A stretch of DNA of 26,619 bases from DASYQV01 sp036005125 (GCA_036005125.1 DASYQV010000067.1:1-26619), one strand, 5' to 3'; counted from the first letter of the stretch, positions 15,851-23,961 are shown. Translations and numbers: made by a program. The notes: generated by a model from the letters alone, not told the origin.

Positions 15851-16896
15851 TGAGCTTCGAACGCGTCACGGACATCGTGCAGCGGGCGCAACTGGCAGCC
15901 GGCGACAAGGCGGGCTCGTCGCAGTCGACGTCTGCCGACCGCGAGCAGATCAAGACGGTGGCGGCTCAGTTCGAGTCGCTGCTGCTCGCGCAGATGCTGA
16001 AAGACATGCGCAAGTCCGAATCGTGGGACGACGAGCCCGAGGCGGAAAGCGACGGCCTCGGCGCCGAGTCGTTCTTCGAGACCCTGGACGTCGAGCTCGC
16101 GACGCATCTGGCCAAGGTCAAGGGCTTCGGCCTGTCCCAACAGCTGATCGACGCCCTGGAAGGGTCAGACCGGGGTCAGACCGGGGTCAGACCGGGGTCA
16201 GACCGGGGTCAGAACGGGGTCAGAACGGGGTCAGACCAGGGTCTGACCCTGGTGACGGCTCGACTCAACTTTGCAGGACTAACGGACCATCTTGCCGTCA
16301 ACCCCGGAACAGTCTCCGTCGAGCCGGCAGGAATTCCCCCCGAGCCGGCAGGAATTCCCCCGGAGCCGGCAGGAATTTCTCGCGAGCCGGCAGGAATTGC
16401 CGCCAGCAAGGGAGGAATTTCCGTCAACCCCGGAGGCGAGGTGACCTCGCAGTTCGGGTGGCGACGCGATCCGTTCACGGGCAAGGCCAAGTTCCATCGG
16501 GGCATCGACGTACGCGCGGCCTACGGCGAAGACATCCAGACGGCCGGCGCCGGCCGCGTCGTCTTCAGCGGCCACCAGCGAGGGTACGGCAACACGGTAA
16601 TCGTCCAACACCCTGATGGAGTACAGACCCGCTACGGCCACCTGTCGGCCGCCCTGGTCTCGGCCGGCGACGAGCTCAAGGCGGGACAGGTCGTCGGCCG
16701 CGCCGGGCGCAGCGGACGCGCCACCGGCACACACCTCCACTTCGAGGTGATTGCCAATGGCAAGCAGGTGGACCCCTTGAAGTGGGCGGAGAAGTGGGCG
16801 GAAACGGCACATGAGTCCGTGCGGCCTGAGGCGTTAAAGCACACAGGTGTGGTTGCCGATTTGGCTATCAGCGACCAGTCCAGGACTCGGCCTTGA
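15850..16896 (+). CDS. flgJ: FlgJ rod-cap protein fused to an M23 (LytM-type) peptidase
   Basis: A 348-residue two-domain protein. Residues 1 to about 100 are the FlgJ rod-binding domain (QFESLLLAQMLKDMRKS, then FFETLDVELATHLAK and GFGLSQQLIDAL). Residues 200-310 are an M23 metallopeptidase: H216-RGI-D220, H264 and H295-L-H297 are the expected zinc and catalytic residues, within FGWRRDPFTGKAKFHRG, TRYGHLS and GTHLHFEV. The usual proteobacterial FlgJ has a glucosaminidase instead, so here the wall would be opened by cutting peptide cross-links. Between the domains lies a linker made of two DNA repeat arrays (residues about 105-131 and 158-192). The start ATG overlaps the flgI stop (TAATG). The C-terminal tail after about residue 315 is unlike M23 and covers a likely sigma-28 promoter. 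Confidence 0.93.
   Translation: MSFERVTDIVQRAQLAAGDKAGSSQSTSADREQIKTVAAQFESLLLAQMLKDMRKSESWDDEPEAESDGLGAESFFETLDVELATHLAKVKGFGLSQQLIDALEGSDRGQTGVRPGSDRGQNGVRTGSDQGLTLVTARLNFAGLTDHLAVNPGTVSVEPAGIPPEPAGIPPEPAGISREPAGIAASKGGISVNPGGEVTSQFGWRRDPFTGKAKFHRGIDVRAAYGEDIQTAGAGRVVFSGHQRGYGNTVIVQHPDGVQTRYGHLSAALVSAGDELKAGQVVGRAGRSGRATGTHLHFEVIANGKQVDPLKWAEKWAETAHESVRPEALKHTGVVADLAISDQSRTRP
16163..16248. repeat. 11-bp repeat array GGTCAGACCGG inside flgJ
   Basis: Seven head-to-tail units of 11 bases (GGTCAGACCGG, with GGTCAGAACGG in units 5 and 6 and a decayed seventh) run from 16163 to 16239. The array ends with a palindrome, GGTCAGACC-AG-GGTCTGACC, at 16229-16248. Because 11 is not a multiple of three, the encoded peptide repeats every 11 residues (GSDRGQTGVRP, GSDRGQNGVRT). 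The same unit occurs inverted at 23962-24040. Confidence 0.93.
16321..16425. repeat. 21-bp repeat array encoding a heptapeptide in flgJ
   Basis: Four units begin at 16321, 16342, 16363 and 16384, each starting GAGCCGGCAGGAATT, followed by a decayed fifth unit at 16405. They encode EPAGIPP-like heptapeptides in frame. The array is bracketed by direct copies of CCGTCAACCCCGGA at 16295-16308 and 16421-16434. Confidence 0.93.
16835..16862 (+). promoter_or_regulatory. Likely sigma-28 promoter for flgMNKL-fliW-csrA
   Basis: TAAAG at 16835-16839 and GCCGATTT at 16855-16862 resemble the FliA consensus TAAA-N15-GCCGATAA, with a gap of 16 instead of 15. The site lies in the end of flgJ, 65 bases upstream of flgM, just where late genes begin in other bacteria. 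Confidence 0.6.
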
Positions 16897-16926
16897 GACT
16901 GACTGGCTCGCAGGAGACCACAGGAC

Positions 16927-17232
16927 ATGTCGATGAAGATTGAAGGAAATCGCCAGGCGCCCGCGACGTGCGACGCCGAGGCCACCCGACGCCTCGACCA
17001 GGCTCGCAAGGCCGAGCGGACCGCCGTCGAGCGGCAGACGGACAAGAGCGACCGCGTCGAGGTCTCCAAAGACGCCCAGCTCATGACCTCCGCCCTGAAG
17101 GCGGCCCAGGAAGCGCCCGCCATCCGGCAGGACGTCGTGGAGCGTGCCCGGAAGGCGCTCGACGCGGGTGAAGTCGGCAACGACAGCCGCAAGCTGGCCG
17201 ACAAGCTCATTGACTCATTGCTCAACCGCTGA
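16927..17232 (+). CDS. flgM: FlgM, anti-sigma-28 factor
   Basis: A 101-residue hydrophilic, mostly helical protein. The C-terminal half has the FlgM pattern: DRVEVSKDAQLM, then VVERARKALDAGEVGNDSRKLADKLIDSL, which in the family wraps around FliA. FlgM keeps sigma-28 inactive and is exported once the hook is complete, releasing late transcription. The start could be the ATG at 16927 or the ATG at 16933; the latter has AGGA at 16922-16925 at better spacing, while CAGGAG at 16910-16915 serves the former. It is followed one base after the stop by the GTG of the flgN-like gene. Confidence 0.9.
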   Translation: MSMKIEGNRQAPATCDAEATRRLDQARKAERTAVERQTDKSDRVEVSKDAQLMTSALKAAQEAPAIRQDVVERARKALDAGEVGNDSRKLADKLIDSLLNR

Positions 17233-17233
17233 C

Positions 17234-17596
17234 GTGAGCAACCAGGGTCCACGCGCCATCGCTGCTGCCGCACAGCTCAGGGAAGCGCTCGAGCATACTG
17301 CCGACGCGCTGGGCCACGCTCGTCTGGATGGTCTGCTGACCGGCGAGGCCGTGCTGGAAGGCGCGCTGGCCAACATGGTACCGCTGCAAGGGCTGTCGCC
17401 CGCTGAGCGGGCCGTCGTCCGTGACGAGCTCGAGCGCGCACGGGGCGCGCTCTTGAGATGCCGACGGCTCGGCTCGGCACTCAGCGATTTCATCCGGCTC
17501 AGTTTCGAGGCCCAGGGGCGCGCTCCTGGTTATGGACCGCGCGACGGCGCGGCACCGCTCGCGTACGCGGGTCGTGGACTCAATACGCGCGCGTAA
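17234..17596 (+). CDS. flgN: FlgN-like export chaperone
   Basis: A 120-residue, Leu/Ala/Arg-rich helical protein placed between flgM and flgK, the standard site of flgN. I see AAAAQLREALEHTADALGHA, AVLEGALANMVPLQGLSPAERAVVRDELERARG and LRCRRLGSALSDFI, consistent with an all-helix FlgN fold. FlgN binds the C-terminal helices of FlgK and FlgL and delivers them to FlhA. Sequence conservation in this family is low, so the call rests mostly on position, size and helical character. The start is the GTG at 17234; a longer reading beginning inside flgM is unlikely. Confidence 0.78.
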   Translation: MSNQGPRAIAAAAQLREALEHTADALGHARLDGLLTGEAVLEGALANMVPLQGLSPAERAVVRDELERARGALLRCRRLGSALSDFIRLSFEAQGRAPGYGPRDGAAPLAYAGRGLNTRA

Positions 17597-17608
17597 AAGG
17601 ACCATCAC

Positions 17609-18985
17609 ATGTCCCTGTTCAGCACCCTGACGACGACCGCCCGCTCGCTCGAAGCGCAGCGCATGGGGCTCGAAGTCACGGGCCAGAACATCGCCAACGT
17701 CAACACGAATGGCTACTCGCGGCGTGTCGTCGACTTTGCCGCCGTGGCCCCCGAAGCCGGCGGCGGGGTGGACGTGGAAAGCGTCCGCGCGGCCCGCGAC
17801 CGCCTGCTCGATAGACGTCTCCAGCAGGAGGTGCCGGCAGAGCGCCGCGAGGCCGCGATGGCCGATTCGCTCAGCGTGGTCGAGACCGCGCTTGGCACGC
17901 CCGGGCAGTCGATTGACGCAAGCCTCACGAACTTTTTCGATGCGTTCTCGCGCCTGGCCGAAACGCCGACCTCGGCGGTGGCGCGGAACGAAGTGCTCCT
18001 CCAGGGCGAGACGCTCGCGCAGACGTTCCAGGGCATGGCGCGCCGGCTCGAGGCCTCGCAGCGCGATACGGACACGCAGATTCGATCGACGGTCGACGAG
18101 GTCAACGCGCTCGCGGCGCGAATCGCAGTGCTCAACCGGTCCCTCGGCGGACCGCAGGATGCGTCGCAGGCTCACCTGCAGGACGAGCAGGCGGGCCTCG
18201 TGCGCAAGCTGTCCGAGCTGGTCGACGTCGCCGTCGTCGACCGCGACGGCGGCGGCGTGGACATCAGCTTCGCCAACGGACGCTCGATCGTCCTCGGCGA
18301 CCAGGCTTACTCGCTCGTGGCGACGCCAACCCCGCCGAACGGCCTTTCGGCGCTCAGCGTCGCGGGCGTCACGATCACGTCCGAGATCACCGGCGGCAAG
18401 ATTGGCGGCCTGTTGAACGTGCGCGACGTGAACATTCCGGACTATATGAACCAGCTCGACACGCTGGCGTTCAACGTCGCGCAGCAGGTCAATACCGCGC
18501 ACACGGCCGGGTACACGCTGACGGGCGTTGCGGCCGGAAACTTCTTCGTGCCGCCCGCAGCTGTCGCCGGCGCCGCGGCCGCGATGGCTGTCAATCCCAC
18601 CGTCGCCGCCGATGGGCGGCTTATCGCGGCGTCCGGCCCGGGATCGTCGGGCACGGGAGAGGTGGGCGATAACTACGCGGCGACGGCAATCGCGCGCCTG
18701 CGCGACGCGCGGGTGCTCAACGGCGGGACGGCCACGTTGTCCGATGGCTGGAGCCAGCTCGTCTACCGTGTCGGCCGCGATACGCAGACCGCGAAGGCTG
18801 AGCAGAGCAGCCGCCAGGAGATCGTGCGGCAGGTCGACACGCTGCGCGACGAGGTATCCGGTATCTCGCTCGACGAGGAGACGATGCACCTCCTCAAATA
18901 CCAGCGTGCGTACGAAGCCAACGCACGGTTCTTCAGCGCGATCAACTCGGCAATCGACACGCTCATCCAGACCATGGGTAGGTAA
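17609..18985 (+). CDS. flgK: FlgK, hook-filament junction protein 1
   Basis: A 458-residue protein. The N-terminus SLFSTLTTTARSLEAQRMGL with GQNIANVNTNGYSRR is the FlgK form of the axial-protein box, and DRLLDRRLQQEV and SLTNFFDAFSRLAETPTS are hallmark stretches. The C-terminal helix (SGISLDEETMHLLKYQRAYE and INSAIDTLI) is typical. FlgK is the first of the two junction rings between hook and filament, exported with FlgN. An AAAGGA site lies at 17596-17601, eight bases before the ATG. Confidence 0.97.
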   Translation: MSLFSTLTTTARSLEAQRMGLEVTGQNIANVNTNGYSRRVVDFAAVAPEAGGGVDVESVRAARDRLLDRRLQQEVPAERREAAMADSLSVVETALGTPGQSIDASLTNFFDAFSRLAETPTSAVARNEVLLQGETLAQTFQGMARRLEASQRDTDTQIRSTVDEVNALAARIAVLNRSLGGPQDASQAHLQDEQAGLVRKLSELVDVAVVDRDGGGVDISFANGRSIVLGDQAYSLVATPTPPNGLSALSVAGVTITSEITGGKIGGLLNVRDVNIPDYMNQLDTLAFNVAQQVNTAHTAGYTLTGVAAGNFFVPPAAVAGAAAAMAVNPTVAADGRLIAASGPGSSGTGEVGDNYAATAIARLRDARVLNGGTATLSDGWSQLVYRVGRDTQTAKAEQSSRQEIVRQVDTLRDEVSGISLDEETMHLLKYQRAYEANARFFSAINSAIDTLIQTMGR

Positions 18986-18993
18986 CCGAGGCC

Positions 18994-19890
18994 ATGAGAG
19001 TCACCTTCAACTCACAGTACCGTGATCTCCAGGTGGGGATCGACCGCTCGTCGGAGACCCTGCTCGAGATGCAGCGTCAGGTCTCGTCCGGCAAACGGAT
19101 CTCAAAGCCCAGCGACGATCCCTCGGCAGCGTCCGCGGCGGTGACCGGCCGCAACGACATCGCACGGACGGAGCGGTATACGCAGGCGTCGGACTCGGTG
19201 TCGTCGCGTCTGACGGTCATCGACACCGTCTTGTCCGACATGACCGGCAAGATCAGTCAGGGGCTCACGACCGCCCTGGGCGCGAACGGCACCGACAAAA
19301 CGGCACTGCAACGTGAAGCCGCGGCCCAGACGCTCATCGGCCTCCGTGACGCGATTCTCGGTGACTTCAACACATCGTTCAACGGCATTTACGTCTTCTC
19401 GGGTACGAACTCGTCGACCCCCCCGTACTCACTGGCCCCCGTCACTGAAGCAGGGGTCTATCAGGGTAATGCGGACGAGGCCACGGTCGACGTTGCAAGC
19501 GGACGCACGGCGAAGGTGACCTATAACGGCCAATCTCTCGCCAAGGGGACAGCAACCAACGACATCCTCACCGAGTTCAAGAGTCTCATCGACAACGTTC
19601 GCGCCGGCAACTCCACCCAGATTTCGAGCGGCATGCAGGCGCTCCAGACCGCGCTCGACCGGATCAGTGCCGTGCAGACGAGCGTCGGCACCCAGATGAA
19701 GAGTCTCGAGGAACTGAAGCCGCAACTCAGTGAAATGAAGCTGCAAGCGGAGACCCGTCTCGACAAGACCGAGAACGTCGACATGGCCGAGGCTATCAGC
19801 GGGATGACGCAGGCTGAAACGGCCTATCGCGCCGCGCTCGGCGCCGCGGGTGCCGCGACGAAAACGTCGCTGATGGATTACATCCGATGA
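18994..19890 (+). CDS. flgL: FlgL, hook-filament junction protein 2
   Basis: A 298-residue flagellin-family protein. The N-terminus RVTFNSQYRDLQVGIDRSSE and MQRQVSSGKRISKPSDDPSA is the FlgL/flagellin D0-D1 signature; the C-terminus has MAEAISGMTQAETAYRAALG and ends SLMDYIR. A short variable middle (about residues 125-190) contains GIYVFSGTN, which is characteristic of FlgL rather than flagellin. It completes the junction on which the filament is built. It lies nine bases after flgK and overlaps fliW by four. Confidence 0.95.
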   Translation: MRVTFNSQYRDLQVGIDRSSETLLEMQRQVSSGKRISKPSDDPSAASAAVTGRNDIARTERYTQASDSVSSRLTVIDTVLSDMTGKISQGLTTALGANGTDKTALQREAAAQTLIGLRDAILGDFNTSFNGIYVFSGTNSSTPPYSLAPVTEAGVYQGNADEATVDVASGRTAKVTYNGQSLAKGTATNDILTEFKSLIDNVRAGNSTQISSGMQALQTALDRISAVQTSVGTQMKSLEELKPQLSEMKLQAETRLDKTENVDMAEAISGMTQAETAYRAALGAAGAATKTSLMDYIR

Positions 19891-20342
19891 GCCACGCACA
19901 CGGCATGTCGACGGATCGGCTGCGAATCAGCGGGGCATTCGGCGAATTGGACGTCGATCGCCGCGACATCATCCGGTTTCCGGACGGCCTCCCCGGGTTC
20001 GAGCGGTCCCGCGCGTTCGTGCTGCTCACCTCCGAGGCGAACGCGCCCCTGCAGTACCTCCACGCCGTCGAAGGACCGCCCGCCTCGTTCCTGGCGATCG
20101 ATCCCAAGCTCGTGCTGGAGAACTACCGCTGCGAGCTCAGTGAGGCGGATCGGCAGCGGCTCGGTGCGCATGGTGGGGACGCTCTCCTGTGGCTGGCCCT
20201 CGTCATGGTGGAGGCCGACGGCGCCATCACCGTCAATCTGCGCGCGCCTCTCGTCATCAATCCACAGGGCATGGTGGGCCATCAGATGATGCCGCACCAG
20301 TGCCTGTATCCACTCCGGCACGTCCTGACGCCGGCGCCTTAG
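19887..20342 (+). CDS. fliW: FliW, CsrA antagonist and flagellin assembly factor
   Basis: A 151-residue protein with the FliW beta-barrel pattern: IIRFPDGLPGFERSRAFVLL (residues about 27-46), PLQYLHAVEGPPASFLAIDP, and NLRAPLVINPQGMVGHQM. FliW binds CsrA allosterically and also binds flagellin; when flagellin is abundant, CsrA is freed and represses flagellin translation. The direct csrA neighbour supports this circuit. The start is the ATG of an ATGA overlap with flgL; a second in-frame ATG seven codons on is possible. Confidence 0.96.
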   Translation: MSHAHGMSTDRLRISGAFGELDVDRRDIIRFPDGLPGFERSRAFVLLTSEANAPLQYLHAVEGPPASFLAIDPKLVLENYRCELSEADRQRLGAHGGDALLWLALVMVEADGAITVNLRAPLVINPQGMVGHQMMPHQCLYPLRHVLTPAP

Positions 20343-20351
20343 GAGATCGTC

Positions 20352-20648
20352 GTGCTGGTTTTCACGCGTCGCCGCGGCGAGACGATCATGATTGGGGACG
20401 GCATCGAGGTGCGCGTCCTGCGATCGGGTCGCGACGGCGTACGTCTCGGGATCGTGGCGCCGATGCACGTCCCCGTGCATCGTCAGGAAGTGTACGAGCA
20501 GATTCGGCAGGCCAACCGCTCCGCCGCCGAAGCGCCCGGCGCGCTGACGACGCTTGCGGAACGGTTGCGCGGCTCCACCGAAGTCCGGGTAGACGCGCCC
20601 AAGCAAACGCCTCGCCTCCACACGGCGACCGCTCGCAAACGGTCATGA
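20352..20648 (+). CDS. csrA: CsrA, translational regulator with a long C-terminal tail
   Basis: A 98-residue protein that starts with GTG at 20352, six bases after AGGAG at 20341-20345. The first 55 residues are a full CsrA domain: LVFTRRRGETIMIGDGIEV, VRLGIVAPMHVPVHRQEVYE, including the conserved Arg in the V-H-R-x-E-V-Y strand used for RNA binding. CsrA binds A-N-GGA sites near ribosome-binding sites. The tail from about residue 60 (RSAAEAPGALTTLAERLRG...) is some 35 residues longer than the short enterobacterial form and rich in Arg and Ala. The stop overlaps the acetyltransferase start (ATGA). Confidence 0.96.
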   Translation: MLVFTRRRGETIMIGDGIEVRVLRSGRDGVRLGIVAPMHVPVHRQEVYEQIRQANRSAAEAPGALTTLAERLRGSTEVRVDAPKQTPRLHTATARKRS

Positions 20649-21580
20649 TCATCCGTCATTGGCGCGACGTCGACAGCCGCGTGATGTCGGCGCTGTACGA
20701 ACGCGAGCAGCGCTCGTGGCTGAACACGCTCGCGTGGGACGCCTCGAGCACGTGGACCACCATCGAAGCGGCGCGCGTGACGTGGGGCTTGCCCGGCTTC
20801 GTCGCGCTCGAACGCGGCCGCGTGCGCGGCTGGACGTTCTACCTGCCCGAAAACGGCGAGGTGCACGTCGGCGGTCTCGCGGCGGACACGCCGCGTGCGA
20901 CCTGCCTGCTGCTCGACGCGCTGCTCGACGCCGCCGATGCGGCCAGCGCGCAGACGATCTCGTGCTTCATATTCGAGAGCGCGCCGGCGCTCACGCTCGA
21001 GCTGACGCGTCGTGGTTTCGCGGTTGAGCCGTTTCTGTACCTGCAGCGCCAGGCGCTCGATGCCGGATGGCGACCCGCCGCCGCCGCGACGTCGAGCGAC
21101 CGCTGGCAGCAGGGGGACATCAACCGTGCTGCCGCACTGCTGCGGACCGTGTATGGAACGGGCGCCGCCGGCCGCTACTTCGCGCCCCACGGCACCCTCG
21201 CGGAATGGCAACGCTACCTCCACAATCTTGTCGAGCAAACCGCCTGCGGCGCGCTGAACGCTGACGCCACGTGCGTCCTCAGAGGAGAGGACGGCATCCA
21301 GGCGCTCACGCTCGTGACCGCCCTGGCTGATCGCACCGCGCACCTCGCGCAGGTGGCCGTGCATCCGAGCCTGCAAGGCCAGGGCATTGCCACCCGGCTC
21401 GTGAACGAATCGTGTGCAAGGGCGGCAGCCCAGGGCTATACATCGGCCACACTGCTGGTGGGTGCCACCAATCGCCCGGCCCGCCGCCTGTACGAGTTGC
21501 TCGGATTCACCACACGAGCCGCGTTCGTCGCTGCCCACCGCGCCGTCGCGCGCCACGCCTCCGTCGCCGCGATCGCGTAA
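20645..21580 (+). CDS. Tandem GNAT-type acetyltransferase
   Basis: A 311-residue protein with two GNAT-like halves. The C-terminal half has the acetyl-CoA motif A: LAQVAVHPSLQGQGIATRLV with Q244-G-Q-G247-I-A249, followed by GYTSATLLVGATNRPARRLYELLGF, the normal motif B. The N-terminal half (VGGLAADTPRATCLLLDALLDAAD and RRGFAVEPFLYLQRQ) resembles a GNAT fold without the motif. It starts with the ATG at 20645 in the ATGA overlap with csrA, so it is co-expressed with the flagellar genes. The substrate is not visible; a flagellar protein or regulator is possible only as inference. Confidence 0.82.
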   Translation: MIIRHWRDVDSRVMSALYEREQRSWLNTLAWDASSTWTTIEAARVTWGLPGFVALERGRVRGWTFYLPENGEVHVGGLAADTPRATCLLLDALLDAADAASAQTISCFIFESAPALTLELTRRGFAVEPFLYLQRQALDAGWRPAAAATSSDRWQQGDINRAAALLRTVYGTGAAGRYFAPHGTLAEWQRYLHNLVEQTACGALNADATCVLRGEDGIQALTLVTALADRTAHLAQVAVHPSLQGQGIATRLVNESCARAAAQGYTSATLLVGATNRPARRLYELLGFTTRAAFVAAHRAVARHASVAAIA

Positions 21581-21585
21581 AGGGG

Positions 21586-21715
21586 ACGTACGCAGGCCGG
21601 GTGTTTTGGACCCGGCGCCGTGAACGACGCCGACCCCCGAGCTGCATCAGACGTACGTAGGCCGGGTCTTCAGACCGGGCCCAGTGAACGACGCGGGCCC
21701 TGAGGCGCATAAGGA
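21586..21715. repeat. Two tandem 65-bp REP-like units in the csrA-side spacer
   Basis: Unit 1 (21586-21650) and unit 2 (21651-21715) both start ACGTACG, continue AGGCCGGGT, form a short palindrome (GGCCGGGT...GACCCGGC in unit 1; GGGTC-TTCA-GACC in unit 2) and share GTGAACGACGC. A truncated third copy, ACGTAGGCCGGGTC, closes the window at 26606-26619. The span 21581-21788 otherwise holds no gene apart from the possible extended start of the E1 gene (GTG 21684, inside unit 2). Confidence 0.85.
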
Positions 21716-21788
21716 TGCGGCCTACCAACTCCGCCCGGTTGACAGCGGGCGCCGCGCGCGACTACGCTCGTTTGCCGATCTGACCCTG

Positions 21789-23903
21789 ATGTCACCGGAT
21801 ACTCTCGGTGTCGGCCCCGCGCTTCTTCCCTACGCGGGCCTGACCGCCGCGGACCTCGCGCGGATGTACCGCGTCATGTATCTGTCGCGCCGAATCGACG
21901 AGCGGCAGGTGCAGCTGAAGCAACAGCAAAAAACATTCTTTCAGTTGAGTTGTGCGGGACACGAGGCCGTCCTCGTGGCGGCCGGCCAGGCGTTGAAGGC
22001 CGGATACGACTGGTTCTTTCCCTACTACCGCGATCAGGCACTGGCCTTGATGCTCGGCACGAGCGCGCTCGACGCGCTCCTCGAAGCGGTCGGCGCCGGT
22101 GCAGGGCCGTTCTCCGGCGGCCGTCAGATGCCAGGCCACTGGGCCAACCCGGCGCTGCACCTCGTGTCACGCTCGTCGGCGACCGGCATGCACTTCCTTC
22201 ATGCCGTCGGCTGCGCCGAGGCCATTCTGTATCTCGAGCGTCAGGGGCGGATCGCGGGCGCTCACGGCGACGAGGTCGTCTGTGTCTCGAGCGGCGAAGG
22301 CGCTACGAGCGAAGGTGAATTCTGGGAGGCGGTCTGCGCCGCGGCCGCGCGCGAGGCGCCGGTCCTCTTTCTCATCGAGGACAACGGCTACGCGATCAGC
22401 GTGCCGACGGAGGTGCAGACACCCGGCGGCAACATCTCAAAGCTCCTGGACGGCATTCCACATCTCCTGGTCAGCACCTGTGACGGGACCGATCCGATTG
22501 ACAGCTATACGGTCCTCGCCGATGCCGTGCGCTATTGCCGCGCGCGAACCGGACCCGCGCTGGTCCACGCGCGGGTCATACGCGCTCATTCCCATTCCAA
22601 TTCAGACGACCATCGGCTGTATCGCCCGGCGGAAGAGCGAGAGAGCGACCTCCTGCTCGATCCGATCCCGCGGTTCAGGAAATTCCTGCTGTCTGAAGGA
22701 ATCGTTGGTGAGTCGTACCTCGAGCGGGTCGAGCACGAGGCGGAACACGAGGTCGCCGAAGCAAGCGAACGAGCGCTTGCCGCGTCGGCTCCCGACCCGG
22801 TCACCATCACCGCTCACGTGTACTCGTCGGACATCGACCCGACGTCGGATGCGTTCTCGACGACGCCTCGCGGGGACGGCGAACCAAGAACGATGGTCGA
22901 ACTGATCAACGCGTGTCTCTCCGATGAGATGGAGCGTGACAACCGGATCGTTGTCTTCGGGGAAGATGTCGCCGACGCGAGCCGCGACGTGCTGGCGTGC
23001 GTCAAGGGCAAGGGCGGTGTGTTCAAAGCCACCGCGGGTCTGCAGCGGCGCTTCGGCGGCGAGCGCGTCTGGAACACGCCGATTGCGGAGGCGGCGATCG
23101 TCGGTCGCGCGATCGGCCTCGCACTACGGGGCTTGAAGCCCGTGGCGGAAGTCCAGTTCTTCGACTACATCTGGCCCGCCATGATGCAGATCCGCGACGA
23201 GATGGCGACGCTGCGCTGGCGGTCCAAAGGACAGTTCGCGTGTCCGCTGGTCTTGCGAGCGCCCATCGGCGGCTACCTTACCGGTGGAGGCCCCTACCAC
23301 AGCCAGTCCGGCGAGGTCACGTTCACCCATATCCCCGGCCTTCGTGTCGTGATGCCGTCGACGGCGCTGGACGCCAACGGTTTGCTCCGGACCGCGCTGC
23401 GATCGGATGACCCGGTCCTGTTCCTGGAGCCGAAGCACCTTTATCGGCAGCTGCACAATCGCTCACCCTACCCGGGCCCCGACTATATGATCCCGTTTGG
23501 TAAGGCGAACGTCGTGCGGGAGGGCGACGACCTGACGATCGTCACCTACGGGACGACGGTCGTCCGCGCGGTGCAGGCAGCGACGACGCTGGCCGCGGAA
23601 GATCGACGGTCGGCCGAGGTGCTGGATCTTCGATCGCTTAATCCCTACGACTGGCCGGCCATCGTGCGGTCTGTTCGAAAGACCAGCCGGGTGCTCGTCG
23701 TCCACGAGGACTGGCTGAGCTGGGGCTATGGGGCCGAAATCGCGGCGCGGATCGCCGACGAGCTGTTTGAGGAGCTGGACGCTCCCGTCAGGCGCGTCGG
23801 GGCCGTCGATGTGTTTTGCGGCTACAGTCCCACCCTAGAAGATCGGACGCTGCCCCAGACAGCCGATATCCTTGCCGCCAGCCGGGCCCTGCTGGCGTTC
23901 TGA
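21789..23903 (+). CDS. Fused alpha/beta E1 component of a 2-oxoacid dehydrogenase
   Basis: A 704-residue protein in which the alpha and beta chains of a thiamine-diphosphate E1 are joined. The alpha part has GHEAVLVAAGQAL, the FPYYRDQALALMLG stretch, GRQMPGHW and the ThDP motif G169-E-G171 through E197-D-N199-GYA. The beta part starts near residue 367 (RTMVELINACLSDEMERD, VVFGEDVAD) and has FDYIWPAMMQI, APIGGYLTGGGPYHSQS, LEPKHLYR and the terminal PQTADILAASRAL. Such enzymes oxidise pyruvate or branched-chain 2-oxoacids together with a lipoyl E2 and an E3, neither present here. The start is uncertain: ATG 21789 is chosen since the in-frame GTG at 21684 lies in repeat DNA; no clear Shine-Dalgarno site precedes either. 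Confidence 0.93.
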   Translation: MSPDTLGVGPALLPYAGLTAADLARMYRVMYLSRRIDERQVQLKQQQKTFFQLSCAGHEAVLVAAGQALKAGYDWFFPYYRDQALALMLGTSALDALLEAVGAGAGPFSGGRQMPGHWANPALHLVSRSSATGMHFLHAVGCAEAILYLERQGRIAGAHGDEVVCVSSGEGATSEGEFWEAVCAAAAREAPVLFLIEDNGYAISVPTEVQTPGGNISKLLDGIPHLLVSTCDGTDPIDSYTVLADAVRYCRARTGPALVHARVIRAHSHSNSDDHRLYRPAEERESDLLLDPIPRFRKFLLSEGIVGESYLERVEHEAEHEVAEASERALAASAPDPVTITAHVYSSDIDPTSDAFSTTPRGDGEPRTMVELINACLSDEMERDNRIVVFGEDVADASRDVLACVKGKGGVFKATAGLQRRFGGERVWNTPIAEAAIVGRAIGLALRGLKPVAEVQFFDYIWPAMMQIRDEMATLRWRSKGQFACPLVLRAPIGGYLTGGGPYHSQSGEVTFTHIPGLRVVMPSTALDANGLLRTALRSDDPVLFLEPKHLYRQLHNRSPYPGPDYMIPFGKANVVREGDDLTIVTYGTTVVRAVQAATTLAAEDRRSAEVLDLRSLNPYDWPAIVRSVRKTSRVLVVHEDWLSWGYGAEIAARIADELFEELDAPVRRVGAVDVFCGYSPTLEDRTLPQTADILAASRALLAF

Positions 23904-23961
23904 TTACGCTAATCACGCTCAGACAGGACGATCGTCGTGCAACCTTGAGTCGGCCCGTCAC

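Noticed and set aside
16163..16248. Possible CRISPR array in flgJ
   Set aside because: Units of 11 bases follow each other without spacers and no cas genes are nearby.
17597..17601. AAGGA before flgK as a CsrA binding site
   Set aside because: It is indistinguishable from an ordinary Shine-Dalgarno sequence; a second A-N-GGA in a hairpin loop is not seen.
21774..21779. GCCGAT upstream of the E1 ATG as a sigma-28 -10 element
   Set aside because: There is no TAAA at the required distance upstream, and the gene is not flagellar.
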